A stretch of 64,000 bases of DNA from Brienomyrus brachyistius (taxonomy: Eukaryota > Chordata > Actinopteri > Osteoglossiformes > Mormyridae): the NCBI RefSeq assembly GCF_023856365.1, contig NC_064554.1:6687001-6751000 (forward strand), read 5' to 3'. The notes beneath the pieces are model-generated. The model was not told the DNA's origin. It did not search any database and was given only the letters and a program-made list of their open reading frames with translations. The position numbers and the translations under genes are program-made. Every line of letters starts with the position of its first letter. Within the stretch, counting starts at the first letter, position 1. Positions 35,915-47,311 of this stretch are shown here, one piece after another.

Positions 35915-36306
35915 GGGAAGGTATCCAGAGGACACCCACATGAGAGGGAGGCCATGCAGACTCCGCCCACACAGAGCAGAGGCGAGATATGAGCCGCAAA
36001 GCCAGAGGTGTGAGGTTTCAGCCCCCCCCCCACCCACCTGAGGTCACACTCTAACACGGGTAGCTTGAATGAGTGTGCGGCACTTAGACATTCCTGCCTG
36101 CTTCCCACCACAGGTACTGAGTAAATTTGCAAAAGACACTTCTTGTTATTTAGGAAGACGATGTGAGATAGGGACAGGGATGGGTAACGGAAGACAGAGG
36201 CAGGTGTATAAACGTAACTTTTAGACATGGATGGATGGATGGATGGGACAGAGCTGCGCTGTGGCTGCAGGTCTCCGCAAGCATCACCTTGCTAGGGGAG
36301 AAGGTC
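34916..36306. other. Intergenic stretch with (CA)n and a decayed SINE of the ATGG-tail family
   Basis: No gene recognised between 34.9 and 35.8 kb. A (CA)n tract is at 35883-35911. From 35912 to about 36045 there is a minus-strand relic of the SINE family seen intact at 50419 and 40613. Shared parts include GCAGACTCCGCCCACACAGAG and GAGGTGTGAGGTTTCAG, matching the tRNA-proximal half of that SINE. A GGAT run lies at 36229-36245. Confidence 0.5.
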
Positions 36307-36378
36307 TCATGATGCTCTCTTGTCCTTCAGGTTCATGGTGTTCTTCTGGATGAAGCTGACATGCTGAGCAGCAGCGCT
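36307..36378 (-). CDS. Possible terminal exon of the minus-strand stxbp4 gene
   Basis: On the minus strand, a good acceptor (GCCTGTGCCCCTGCAG) precedes 23 codons (SAAAQHVSFIQKNTMNLKDK, then RAS) and a TGA at 36307-36309. Codon third positions are mostly G or C, as in the neighbouring real exons. The phase (0) matches the donor of the exon at 42279-42330. The peptide does not resemble the C-terminus of mammalian STXBP4, so it may belong to another gene or be chance. The complementary plus strand also has an open 107-bp frame between splice-like sites. Confidence 0.28.
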   Translation of the reverse strand, partial: SAAAQHVSFIQKNTMNLKDKRAS

Positions 36379-36443
36379 CTGCAGGGGCACAGGCTTCGCC
36401 ATATCAGAGAAGCCCGAAATATGAAGCATGTGTCCATGTGAGT

Positions 36444-39400
36444 CTCTGTGTGTCTCTCCTCGCGTTGGAGTGATCAGCATGGAACCAGACGATGATCAAG
36501 AAGATGATGGTGCTACCTAACCGGGACCAAATACATCCCAGCTAGATTTTAGTATTTAGGAGGTGGACAAATTGCCATTAAATGTTAATCTAACCTTTCA
36601 TTTACTCATCCAGCATCTTCTAGCAGTTTCTGCTGGTCAGGGTCATGGGGCAAAATGTTAATTTCAAGAACAAAAATGAAAGATGAAGATATTTTTGTGT
36701 CTCTCAGAGGGACTTCTGCTATCCCCCCCCCCTTTTGAAAGAAGCCTGTTCAAGCCTGCTGCCTCCAGCTATGAGAGGAGTATGAGAGAGCTGGGGGTGG
36801 GGGGGGGGGGGGGGCAGGCTCGCGTGGTGTTTAGTGGGGGGGTGGACAGCATTGCTGAGTTCGCACTTCATAACGACAAAAATATTGTGGAAGAGTCGGA
36901 GGAGGTGAGACCTGAGGACCATCGGCTATCTGCCGGACAGCCTTGTTTGACGTCTGAAACTAGCCAGCGAGCAAGTCAACAATAGCACAGCCTCATCGCC
37001 CCCCGCCGCGCTGAAACGGCATCTGTATATTAGACTTAGTTACGATAGTTTAGCTGTTGAAAAAAGTGCATCCTCACCAAGATATTTTAGGTGTGGCTAC
37101 ATATATTTCAGAGCTATATATAGTTGTAGTGGGAGTATTTGAGGTAAGATATATTAGATATATTTTACAAGACAGGTTTTTAACCGCTTGAGTTCTGAAT
37201 AGCAATAATATAAATTCTGTTTCTGGACAATATTATTTTATTTGAATCGGCTGATAATTGTTTTAGTATTTTAGGTGTAACTACTCATCAGTAACTGCCG
37301 CTGCGAACCTGCTATTTGTATAGGATAAATTCCCGCTTCTAATTTTTCCGAATACATTATGAATTAGTAGTTATCATGTAGCTAATAAATACTTACACTG
37401 CCTGGTGAGCATAGAAATTGGTATTATAGCCAGAAAAATGTGAAGACATTCCAGCCCTGAATGGGAAGAGTAAATGGCCTCATGGAATGATCAATGCACT
37501 TAAACAGACGTGTTTCCTTGGCGATGAGCACATAAACGGCAGCTTTTCTAAACGCCGGCTCATTGTACCCACTGCGGGTGTCATGCTATGGGTGTAAATG
37601 TCACATTTTTCAGTTGGGGTTAGAGTTAGAATCCTACTTGAACCACACACGTCTTTTACCTTAAATGCTTTTGGTTATGATGGAACCTCAGTCAACCTAG
37701 AAAGGCCTTCTGCCAGCAGCAAACCACCTCAACACTAAAGCGGCGACTAAATTTAGCTCCCACACCACTGTTACTGGAAACCTTTACCAGCATCGAGTAA
37801 TAAATTAGCACGTATGTTGTGCTAATATTAGCTTACCGGTTAATGAAGAGGAGGGTCTGTACCGATGTCACTGCAGCACGTGCTCAGTGACGTGATCCAG
37901 AGGGACGCGAGCAGAGCTGGTGACACAGCTGGGCAGTAGAGGGACGAGGGGTCGGCCCACACAGAACCTAACGAGAGGGCACCGGATGGCCCAGGATAGC
38001 CCAGAGGCCTGCATGCAAAAGCTGAGGGCCAATGAAGGAGTACAGATCGCTAAATTAAGAGTTAAATAAGAATTCCCCATAAAAAGAATTCATGCCTTGT
38101 TCCCTCTGAACAATTCGCTGGCTTGTCCTGTAGATTTCAATACTTAGTTAAAAAAATATGGGTTACCTTCAAACATATCTTCTGACAATGATATATACAA
38201 TTACAATCTGCTTCATATAGCAAATATTATTATGGGCGTAATTTTATTTGGAAACCAGATTTGGAGAAAAGGGTGGCTGTTTAGATACTGCATTCAAAGG
38301 CACGCATTTATATCCATAAATAAAATATTAAGAAGATGAAATTGCAGATGTGAAAATTCACACAACCTTTTCCCACAACATTACTTGACTGTCGCCCACC
38401 AGTTAAGACTGAGGGGAGGATTTTGTAAACTCAGCAAATGTCGGTGCACAATGTCCATAAGCAGGGTGCCTGCATTCCGGTATGCCAAGGGGGCATTAAA
38501 CACAATCAGGTCAGGGGGGGCTAACGTGTTATGTGACGCACCCTGACTGGGATGACAGTCCATCTCAGGGCTCACACACGCGATCAGCAGTTCAGAAATG
38601 CCTACCTGCATGTCTTTTGACTGAGTGAGGAAACCAGAGAAAACTCCACACACATTGATCAGAGGTGGGAGTCAACGGCCCCTCCCAAGAAACACAAAGC
38701 CACACTGAAGAATAAGAAATATGACACTATAGTTTTTCTATCTGTCTGTCCACCATCAATAAATTCCTAATCTACGATCGTCAGAAGCAGTGGATCTTGT
38801 GGCATGTAACCAGGACGACTAACGACTCTCACACTCCTGTGATAGACAGACAGTCAAAGGTTTCATTTTACAAAACTGTTTACACAACATTTTATCTGCG
38901 TTTGACTGGCAGGGCGACACGACGCCCCCTAGGTTTAGGAGAGACGCTGTATTTATTATTTATGAAGCCATCTGTGCAGCCTCTGTCAGGGGCAGAATGT
39001 GCGCCTTCGCGGTGTGGGAGGAGAGACAGGAAAGGAAGCGCTGGAGATGCAGACTCTGCACAGAGCAGCGTCAGGTTCACGCCAAAGACGCCAAAATGAT
39101 CATTTCATATTTAATGATAATTCAGTCATTTAGATATATGCTCACTGGTGTATTCTGCAAAACCCAGGGCTGTTTAAATGGCAAGAAAAACATTAAATGT
39201 CGCGATATACCTGTTACAGACTTAGTAAAATTCAATCAAATCTTGCGCATTTCTACAGACTCTCTGAAGTGTTTTAAATAATTCCTCATGAGGGAAGTGA
39301 AGAGAAAAATAAAAAAAAAGCCTGTATGAGAAAAACAGTATTCCATGATATTTAGAAAAATGGCAAAGTAACACTTTTAGGAAATAGTATTTATAAATGT

Positions 39401-40329
39401 AAACATTAGAAATTTAGTTGAGGCCCAACAATATATATTTGAAAGAAAAGAAGCATTAATGACAACATGGATGGCTTGGGGTCAGAGGTCATGGGGTCAT
39501 GTGATCCAGCTACCAATAGCACAACACAGGGAACACTGAATTATGCCGAGAATTATTCATTCCCTATAAACCATCACAAGTCAGTGGCTGCCGATAATTA
39601 GGGTTGGATGACCCTGCCTAGCAGAGGCATTTTGTGGACAAAAGCCTTCATCCTTTCCTAGATAATGATCATGAGAATTTAACGCCAGCGCAGTGTCCTT
39701 CCACCAAGTGATACGCTGACTGTTTGTCACTGACACCGCTGTCGAGTCATCCGCATTGCGCCCCGGTGGAGGAAAGATGAATGTGAGGCGGGTCGTCAAC
39801 GGTGACGGACTGTCACGGCTGCCGTGGCAACCCACATGTGCAATGTAATGCCATTCTTATCTGGTGGAGGATGTAGAGGACTGAATTCCCCCCCAGGAGA
39901 AAAAGGATCCACATTTATTTATAAAGAACAGAAGGCAAAGGATTATTAAATGTTATTATATAATGTTAAAAACGTCCCAGTAACACATTATAAATGCCAT
40001 TTTTAATATTTTTAATTAACTGGAATTTATTACAAATACATGTCAGACAAGCAGTATAAATTATTGCACAACGCACATGAGGGACAAATGTAACTGGTGC
40101 GTCAGAGCGTATTCGCCGTAGTGGTACTTGCGGTGATTTCGTGATGTAACAGATTTCATTTGCTTTAAAAACAATATAGTGTGTTATGGTTTTCAGATTA
40201 TTTAAGTGTTAAATTCAAGTTATTAAAGTGGACAGCAGTGATTTTTATTGAATGGATTTTCTCTTCATGGGGACTGAAAAAATGATCCCCACAATGTCAA
40301 AATAACAGGTTTTTATTCTATTGTAAGGA

Positions 40330-40330
<1 letters not shown>
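36444..40330. other. Intergenic or intronic region, no gene seen
   Basis: Mostly AT-rich sequence with no recognised exon. It contains a G run near 36796, and near 38520-38660 a minus-oriented fragment of a dispersed repeat. That fragment includes CACCCTGACTGGGATGACAG and CCATCTCAGGGCTCAC, related to the unit of the 46-bp minisatellite in axin1. If the exon at 36307 belongs to stxbp4, this is its last intron. Confidence 0.45.

Positions 40331-40405
<75 letters not shown>
40331..40405. repeat. (CA)n microsatellite
   Basis: About 75 bases of uninterrupted CA dinucleotide. Confidence 0.97.
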
Positions 40406-40410
<5 letters not shown>

Positions 40411-40612
40411 AACACAGGTTTGTAAGTACATCTTTGTGGGGACTCTAAATTCATTTCTATGGGGAAAACTCTAATTTCAACATGATGATCTTAACCCCTA
40501 CGCAGCCCTAACCATAAGTAGCCAAACAAAATATGAGACTTTTGGTATTTTTACTTTGTCGATTGAATTCACAGACATTTGGTCTGTGAGAGAGAGAGAG
40601 AGAGAGAATCAT

Positions 40613-40995
40613 CCATCCATCCATTTTCCAAACCGCTTTTCCTACTGGGTCGCGGGGGGTCCGGAGCCTATCCCGGAAGCAATGGGCATGAGGCAGGGAA
40701 CAACCCAGGATGGGGGGCCAGCCCATCGCAGGGCACACTCACACACCATACACTCATACATGCACACCTACGGGCAATTTAGCCTCCAGTTAGCATGTTT
40801 TTGGACTGTGGGGGGAAACCGGAGAACCGGGAGGAAACCCCAAAACGACATGGGGAGAACATGCAAACTCCACACACATGTGATAACACATATAAGATTC
40901 GATCCCGGGTCCCAGAGGTATGAGGCAGCAGTGCTAACCACTGCACCACCATGCCACCCCATACAGTGCTAACCACTGCACCACCATGCCGCCCC
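40613..40995 (-). mobile_element. tRNA-derived SINE with ATGG tail, minus strand, with duplicated head
   Basis: Read on the minus strand, it runs from a tRNA-like head (GGCGGCATGGTGGTGCAGTGG) through TGTGGAGTTTGCATGTTCTC to the tail GGAAAATGGATGGATGGATG. It is flanked by the direct repeat GAGAATCAT (40604-40612 and 40996-41004), marking a retrotransposition target duplication. About 32 bases of the head occur twice in tandem (40929-40960 and 40964-40995, plus-strand coordinates), an extra partial head at the 5' end. The same family is at 50419-50768. Confidence 0.88.
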
Positions 40996-41004
40996 GAGAA
41001 TCAT

Positions 41005-42278
41005 ACAGCAGAGACAAAGTAATAGTTCTTATTCCTTTAATAAAAATAAAACTAAAAACTGATGCCAAGCATACTGTAGCATTTAGTTATAATAGTTATC
41101 TTTTACAGCATGACCAGTAATAAAACAAACCATTAATGTAGTAGCAATAATATTTAACATGTTTAATTGATATACATTTTTAAATACCTTTTTAAACTGA
41201 TATACATTTTTTCTGTGTACACTGAATTAATTATACAGGGAATGGCGTGCAGTGTCCTATATCCAATGGTATAACGGATTTTCCCATTTGGATTATAAAG
41301 AGCTGCTGGATCCCAGATCCATTTCTCGTGCTGTCTTATCATATTGGCCACCTCTGGTCTGGTCGGGTACTGGAGATCACTCGCTTTAGCTTTGTGATAA
41401 AGTCTGCATGGCAAATTTCTGACATACGTTGGTTATAGCAGGAAACTCTGTTGGACCACAGGTACAAGCTCTATTACAGGATTCCGCCAGAAATACTCAC
41501 ACTTATTGCGCAATGACTTACATATGTAAACACCTGTTTAACACTGGTGTTTCTAAGCTCTGTTGTAGTGATGAAAGCAGCACAGGTAAGACTTCGGTGA
41601 AATTGTTTAACAGATAAATGCATCAGTAATAAACCCCCCCAGTGCACTAACATCACAACACAGGCTCACTGATCCAATGCATTCAGGAAAAGAAAAGGAA
41701 GAGAGAAACGGATGAAGAAGAAGAAGAGAACCACCTGAATGTTCTTTCCATGTTCTGGAACATTCCACGAAACATTCTGATTGCACAGTGCAAAGTGACA
41801 CCTTTATATCAATACTATTTTCTGTTGCTGTTTTTCTCATGTACATAACATACATACAGACGTATTTAGAAAAGATAATTGAAGGTCTGAAGTCAGAACA
41901 GCAGACAGTAACGCGTAACACTCACTAATGTGTCTTAGTACTATAAATATATGAAATGTACATCAGCCAGCTTCATTTTATCCCTTATATGCTTGGTTGG
42001 TTCACATGGATCCATGTGTAATATGTTCAGGCTGTAGCTAACAGTTACTCTTTGGCAAAAGGTCCGGGGAACTGGAGACGGTGAATCAGAATGGCTGAAG
42101 GGGAAGAAGCAATGGTTTCGAAATTTCACACCCTCTGTTACCGGTGCAGGACTGTTATTCACAGTGCAAATTTACAGCACACTACACCGGCAAACGTTAC
42201 CACGTGTGAGCGCTGTAGCCTCAGAGTCATTTAATGGGAGGCGTGTTAGCTGGTGGGAAGGTCCTGCAGGCGTCTCAC
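41005..42278. other. Region left of the last confident stxbp4 exon, no gene assigned
   Basis: No exon could be placed with confidence. A minus-strand open frame at 41163-41414 encodes a protein-like stretch (VANMIRQHEKWIWDP and LYNPNGKIRYTIGYR), but it matches no family I know and has no clear splice sites. On the minus strand an ATTAAA signal lies at about 42231-42236, close to a stop codon that would terminate the exon at 42279 if it were not spliced. Confidence 0.4.
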
Positions 42279-42330
42279 CTGGACAGAGCGCGAGCAAAGG
42301 GGCCCAACTTCAGGGCTCAGAGGTGCTGGA
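42279..42330 (-). CDS. stxbp4: stxbp4 candidate exon (C-terminal region)
   Basis: This 52-bp candidate has acceptor TTTTTCGCCTTCAG and donor CCAG|GTGAGA. It completes an Asp from the previous exon and reads PAPLSPEVGPLCSRSVQ. Support comes from matching phase, good splice sites and absence of stops. No homologous segment is known to me in mammalian STXBP4. Without splicing it would read on for ten more codons to a TAA at 42246-42248, so it could instead be the final exon. Confidence 0.45.
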
Positions 42331-42523
42331 CTGAAGGCGAAAAAGGTTCAAACAAAAGCAGGATATATTAATCGACGTTAACTCGTGTTGTTAGGAGACG
42401 GACACTGGCCGAACCCGAGCTTAGCCAGAGATCTTAAGCTTATCGCTATGCATCCCAGCGACTGAGTGATGATAAAACATGTATCTGCAATGACTAACAG
42501 GAGGTTGTGAGATAGTCACTCAC

Positions 42524-42581
42524 TCTGCGGGGTCTGCCGGTGCCTCCTGACGCCTGCCCTTGTCCACGTCCGACGCTAGTG
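42524..42581 (-). CDS. stxbp4: stxbp4 candidate exon (C-terminal region)
   Basis: This 58-bp candidate has acceptor CGGTGTTTCCAG and donor GCAGA|GTGAGT. Joined to the G left by the previous exon, it reads ALASDVDKGRRQEAPADPA, GC-rich in third positions. The phases agree on both sides. The segment is not recognisable in mammalian STXBP4. Confidence 0.45.
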
Positions 42582-43540
42582 CTGGAAACACCGAACACAT
42601 GATCATCGTGGATCATTAGTGAAATAATTAACATCCTGAGATCCAGAAATTCATTTCCGTCCTCTGTTGAAGACATTATGTCTTTGGTCATATCTGTAAT
42701 ACTATACATGCTGCTATATTAAGAGTGTGGTTACTTAGAAAGGACAGTTAGGGTAAGTGATCTCACCACTTCCTCTTACTGTCAAAAAAATCTAACTTTT
42801 AATCAATATTTAAAACCTTTCCCCCTTGATTTCAGGAAGTTATAATGATATATATTATATATACAAATATTATATGAGTACTGTGGGTATGTACAGTAGG
42901 GGGGTGGAGGATTTGGGGCTGATTATCTCACTACCAATGCTGAAATCAAACCTGCACCCTCAATTTTACTTGCACCAGACCATGTCAGACAGTAATTCAC
43001 TCACACTGGTATATACAGTATTTTATTCAAATTAACCTATTTGCTTTTAAGTTCTTGATTAAACACAATGTACAATGCAAATTCAATTGAACTGAATGTG
43101 TGCTTTAGTATGTTAAAATCTTTACACTTAAATTCGACTTCATTTCAAGTTATATGTATTTTCTTCAAAGTCAACAGCCATAAACATAAAATTTTAGTTT
43201 GTTATTTGTTGATTCGTCAACGATTCCTCCTTTTTCGGACGATGGTGAGTGAGGTGTGGCTTGAATAATTGATTAAGGTTATGTTCAATAGTCATGTGAC
43301 CATGAACAGGGAAAGTGAAAGGAAGATGGGTTAATGGATGGATGTTCAATACCTACTCATTATCCTTTATGACTGACGATGAATCCGATATGAATAGTGC
43401 ATTATGTATACTGTACCTTCATAAAATCAAGTTTAATTGTAAGAGCATTCTGTTTTACACGATTCAGGTTAATGAAATGATTAAACCTAATTTGTAATTG
43501 AATTCTCCATGATCAGCAGTTAGAAGATGAAGATTTCATG

Positions 43541-43618
43541 GATGAAGCGATGGATGGATGGAAGAATGGATGAATGAACAGATGAGTGGACAGATGGATG
43601 GATGGTTGGATGGATGGA
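43541..43618. repeat. GGAT-type simple repeat
   Basis: An irregular ATGGATGG / GAATGGAT tetranucleotide tract just left of the exon at 43649. Such tracts commonly derive from SINE tails of the family seen in this window. Confidence 0.8.
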
Positions 43619-43648
43619 AGTAATTAACTGGCATGCTTTGGCACTCAC

Positions 43649-43776
43649 CATCCTCGATGTTAAGCACCCGCACCCCATCTACCAGTTCCTTGGCCTCGGC
43701 GACCAGCTGACCGGCAGGGTCCCGGATGACAAAGGGGGTGTCAGGATTTTCCAGTGATGGAGCCACTTCGAAGCTT
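43649..43776 (-). CDS. stxbp4: stxbp4 exon with the conserved AKELVDGVR segment
   Basis: This 128-bp exon (acceptor TTGTCTTATAG, donor GATG|GTGAGT) reads SFEVAPSLENPDTPFVIRDP and AGQLVAEAKELVDGVRVLNI, then ED. The second part aligns with human STXBP4 just before its WW domain (LALESKELVKSVRALLDMD). In mammals the WW domain follows directly; here the next plausible exons do not encode it. Confidence 0.85.
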
Positions 43777-44617
43777 CTATAAGACAAGCTCACCGCAAAG
43801 AAAAAAACCCCAACTTCAAACAGTTTCTGCAATACCTTCGGCTGTAGCGTTTTGACAGAGCAGTGAAACATCACTTTAAATGAAGGCTCAATAATTATGT
43901 TAATAAGTTTAAAGATAATGGGAAATGTATGTAAGAGTATTAGGGCCTCCCTAAAATGAAAAAAAAAAAACAAATTTAAAAAGATTAAAATTAAAATTAA
44001 CTTTTAAGATTTAAAGTCAAAATAAACGTTTGGGATTAAAGTCAAAATTTTAAAAAAGTTGAAAGTTAAATGTTAGGAACGTGTCAATGACTAAACGAGG
44101 AGAATCATCGTACATCACGACATCACACAGATGCCTCACATTCAGCCGCTTTCTGGGTTCATTCCACATGAAATGCAGACTCAGGTCTGCTAGGACACGG
44201 CTTCCCAAACTTTAAGCCCACGACTCCAGAATCACAGGGGCAGAAATTCCCGATCACCACTTCGTTCATATTAGTCGTCTCCAAATAGTGAGGCCAAGTC
44301 CAGATGGTATATTTTGCTGACCGGGGGGGGCGTCCACGGTAGGTTTATCGCGATAGCCCGGTTGCAGTAATGCTTAAAATGGGATATTTTTCACATTATA
44401 TTTATAGACATTGTGCAAATCATCTTGCAACCCACTACTTTGGTAACCGCTGTGCTATGAGAAACTATCCATTGAATTCAACTTTTACCTCAAGACTTTG
44501 AGCAGGCTTTAATCTTGAAAGTTTTGACTTTATTCCCAAAATGATTTATATTTTTCTCCATTTTAGGTGGCCCTAATGCTCCTTTGAAGAAATGACTCAA
44601 AAATCCAAATAACTCAC

Positions 44618-44667
44618 CCAAAGTCTGACCCAAATAAACTGGTGGAGGTTAGCACTTTGTGAACATT
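44618..44667 (-). CDS. stxbp4: stxbp4 short exon after the coiled coil
   Basis: This 50-bp exon has acceptor CTTTTTTTACAG and donor TTTGG|GTGAGT. It reads NVHKVLTSTSLFGSDF plus a split Gly, matching in position the EAIQEVFSDNSTPLS segment of human STXBP4. Phases agree on both sides (0 and 2). Confidence 0.75.
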
Positions 44668-45189
44668 CTGTAAAAAAAGAAAATATAGACATAAACACAG
44701 TCTCACGGCGAGTGAAAGTGGACGCAGTAGTGGACGATGCAGGAGAATGGGCTCCACTGCCAGCCGTATAATGACCCATTGTCCATATATAACTTGTAAT
44801 ACAGCATGCGTACAGTAACATATATGTGATGGACAGCTACAATATTGAGATACGTCAAACTGACTTGCGACCAGTGGCCCAAACTAACTTGCGTTCAGTG
44901 ACCCCTGTCCCAAATGGAAACGCAAGTCGACGCAAGGTTTATGAAATAGTTTCTAAAGTTTTACTAAATATTCTAAAAAAAATACTTAAATAACGAAATA
45001 CAATAACAGAAACAAATCTCTTCTTGTCAATGACATGGTTCTATGTTCATAATCATAGAATTACAGCCATTAGACTTGAAATATTCCAGTGGCTCACATA
45101 CAACTCTGATGCAAACACAATGTGCACAAAGCATAAATGTGTATGAATTAATAACTGAACTGGAGTTAAAAACAATATTAACTAAAACC

Positions 45190-46260
45190 AAACCGACCAC
45201 TTGGTCCCCTGGATCCAATCCTCACTCAACTTAAAAAAACCCTGAGAAGTTCTAGTAAGACCTTTAACTTCCATACTGAATGTATCCCTGTCCTCAGGTG
45301 CCTGAGCAATTTAAAGTAGCAGAAGTCAGACCACTACTGAAGAAACCAACAGTTACAGACCTGTCTCTAATCTGTCATTCCTGTCCAAAGCTCCGGAGAA
45401 GATAGTTGCTGCTCAACTTCAGCCATACTTGGAGACACTCGACATACTGGATAGATTCCAGCCTGGGACACAGCACTGAAACTGCCTTAATTAAAGTTGA
45501 CTGTTTTACTCTGTTACAGGAGTAGTGAACCTTACCATGGAGGGCTGGTGTGGGTGCTGGTTTTTGGGATAACCTTTCAATCAGCCAATAATAATGCAGT
45601 CCAGGGGACCCACTGTTATTGGCTGATTGAGAGGTCATCCCAAAAACCAGCACCCACAGGAATAGCTTCACCACCCCTGCTCTATTATGAAGACTTAAAT
45701 TTCATGTTGGGTTGTGTGGAATGGTGTTGAAGCGGTTTACGTCCCATTTGACTAAATCGATATCAATATGTTCTAGTGCCTAATAACTGTACTCTGTCGT
45801 CTATGTAAGCAGACAAATATGGAACACCACAGGCATCATTTCTCTGTACTTTATTGCTTTTAAGACCTGGATGACTCAAAACTTTTTATCGCTGCATACT
45901 CAGAATGCTGAGGTTCTGTTGTTTGCAGGCAAGTTACGTCAAAGTTCTCGTATTTACATATAAAGCACTTAAAGGTCTAGAACCTGCCTATCTGACAGAA
46001 TTACTACAAGTTTACAAGCCGCATCATCCACTCAGGTCACAGAACGCAGGTTGTCATTCCGCATATGAAGTGCCAGTTCGCAGTAAAGCGTTCAGCACCA
46101 AGGCCCCTTCCTTGTGGAACGGTCTGCCAGCCTGTGTTCAGGATGCCAAATCAGTCTCAGTCTTTAGATTTCACTTGAAGACCTATTACTACCTTTTAGC
46201 TTCTGTGCATGCCATTTCTGTCTGCTATGCTTTTCCATCCAAGTGTCTGTGCATGTTCTG
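45190..46260 (+). mobile_element. Decayed L2-like (CR1/L2 group) LINE, reverse transcriptase and C-terminal fragments
   Basis: Frameshifted pieces of an L2-type ORF2 can be read on the plus strand. LGPLDPILTQL is at about 45200. PEQFKVAEVRPLLKKP is at 45303, and a YRPVSNLSFLSK segment shifted by one frame follows at about 45355. HSTETALIKVDC is at about 45471. The C-terminal signature VFTYKALKGLEPAYL, with PLWNGLPACVQDAKS-like sequence, lies in an open frame at 45905-46261. These are standard motifs of fish L2 elements. The copy is dead: it has frameshifts and internal loss, and a MITE sits inside it. Confidence 0.85.
45517..45679 (+). mobile_element. hAT-type MITE, 163 bp, nested in the LINE
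   Basis: The ends are CAGGAGTAGTGAAC and, in reverse complement, CAGGGGTGGTGAAG. The inner arms GTGGGTGCTGGTTTTTGGGA and its complement also pair, giving a near-complete hairpin. Flanking 8-mers CTCTGTTA (45509-45516) and CTCTATTA (45680-45687) match at seven of eight positions, the target-site length typical of hAT elements. It has no coding capacity. Confidence 0.88.
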
Positions 46261-46621
46261 ACCATCCATGCTCTCTGCCCTCCTTCCCACGTGTCCGGGT
46301 GAAACCCTGGGTGGGCAGCATCTGAGCTGCAGTCCTGGTTCAGTCCCATGGAGGGATGACATTGCGGATGTGACTGACGAACTGTAACATCGTGGGTGCA
46401 GTCTTCAATCTGCCGTCCTACACACTTTGGCTTTGGACTTTGGCTTTGCCCTTGATCATAGACTACACCTTGCTTTCAGCAAGCAAGCCCACTCCTTTTT
46501 TCTATAATGTTAGTATGCTCGGGGGGGGGGAAACCAGCTGATCTTGGACGCCCCAGAATTTTTTTTTCCCTACTTGAGAGCTTTTGATTCCATTTAATTC
46601 CTCCATTGTCATATGGCTTTT

Positions 46622-46627
46622 TCTTTT

Positions 46628-46702
<75 letters not shown>

Positions 46703-46706
46703 CTCT
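46622..46706. repeat. (TTTC)n microsatellite
   Basis: About 20 TTTC units. Open frames across it are Phe/Leu/Ser-rich (plus) or Lys/Glu/Arg-rich (minus) artefacts. Confidence 0.97.
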
Positions 46707-46740
46707 TTCCTTTTCCCCGTATTTTATCATTGTTTAAATG

Positions 46741-46965
46741 ATGTTGTAATGCATCACAGCACACTCACGTGGAGCACCTTGGGGATACACTCACTATGCA
46801 CAGTTGAAAAATACTAAACCACATGGTTGTTGACTGCTGGAGGCAACTGGAGAATCGAAAGAAAACCCACAGTAATATGAGGAGAGCAAACACAAGCACA
46901 GAGCTGAGGGTCAAGTCCGTAACCCTGAAGGCGTGAGGCTGCAGTCACCCACTCAGCTCGCAAGT
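46741..46965 (-). mobile_element. Decayed SINE of the ATGG-tail family
   Basis: Minus-oriented relic with recognisable parts GAAAGAAAACCCACAG, GAGGAGAGCAAACACA and GGCGTGAGGCTGCAGTC, matching the middle and tRNA-proximal regions of the intact copies at 40613 and 50419. It has diverged strongly, so the limits are approximate. Confidence 0.5.
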
Positions 46966-47194
46966 CATCCGGTTTATTGTTCATGTTGCAACTTTTTTCA
47001 AAATTCCTATTACCAACCACAAGATGGCAGTGTGGATACAGTCAAAATAACCAGAATCCCTTGCATTTAGTAACCACAAATATGCTAGTATATGAAATAC
47101 ACTAGGTATGGATAAGTTATGGATCTGTGATCATATAAAATAAGTCACGCACATGTGGCCAATCCAGCAAGTGTGTCATAACAGATCAAATTAC

Positions 47195-47311
47195 CTGCAC
47201 AAAACCCAGCAGCTTCTTGTTGGAAATTTCCAGTTGTTTCCTACTGAGTTCCGACTTCCTCAGCTGACAGCCGATGGCAGACAGTCTGCGGTTCAGCTCC
47301 ATGATGTCCTC
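47195..47311 (-). CDS. stxbp4: stxbp4 exon, second coiled-coil segment
   Basis: This 117-bp exon in phase 0-0 (acceptor TTCTGTCAG, donor CAG|GTAATT) encodes 39 residues: EDIMELNRRLSAIGCQLRKS followed by ELSRKQLEISNKKLLGFVQ. It aligns with QDLKKRIMVLDCQLRKSEMA and EKLLHFVEAIQ of human STXBP4. It forms the end of the coiled-coil region. Confidence 0.93.

Noticed and set aside
41163..41414. Minus-strand open frame reading VANMIRQHEKWIWDP
   Set aside because: Protein-like, but no known family, no splice sites in matching phase with stxbp4, and the complementary strand is also open. Left as unassigned.
42061..42125. Possible last stxbp4 exon after acceptor TTCTTCCCCTTCAG
   Set aside because: The phase-0 frame required by the preceding exon meets a TGA at the third codon, and there is no good donor.
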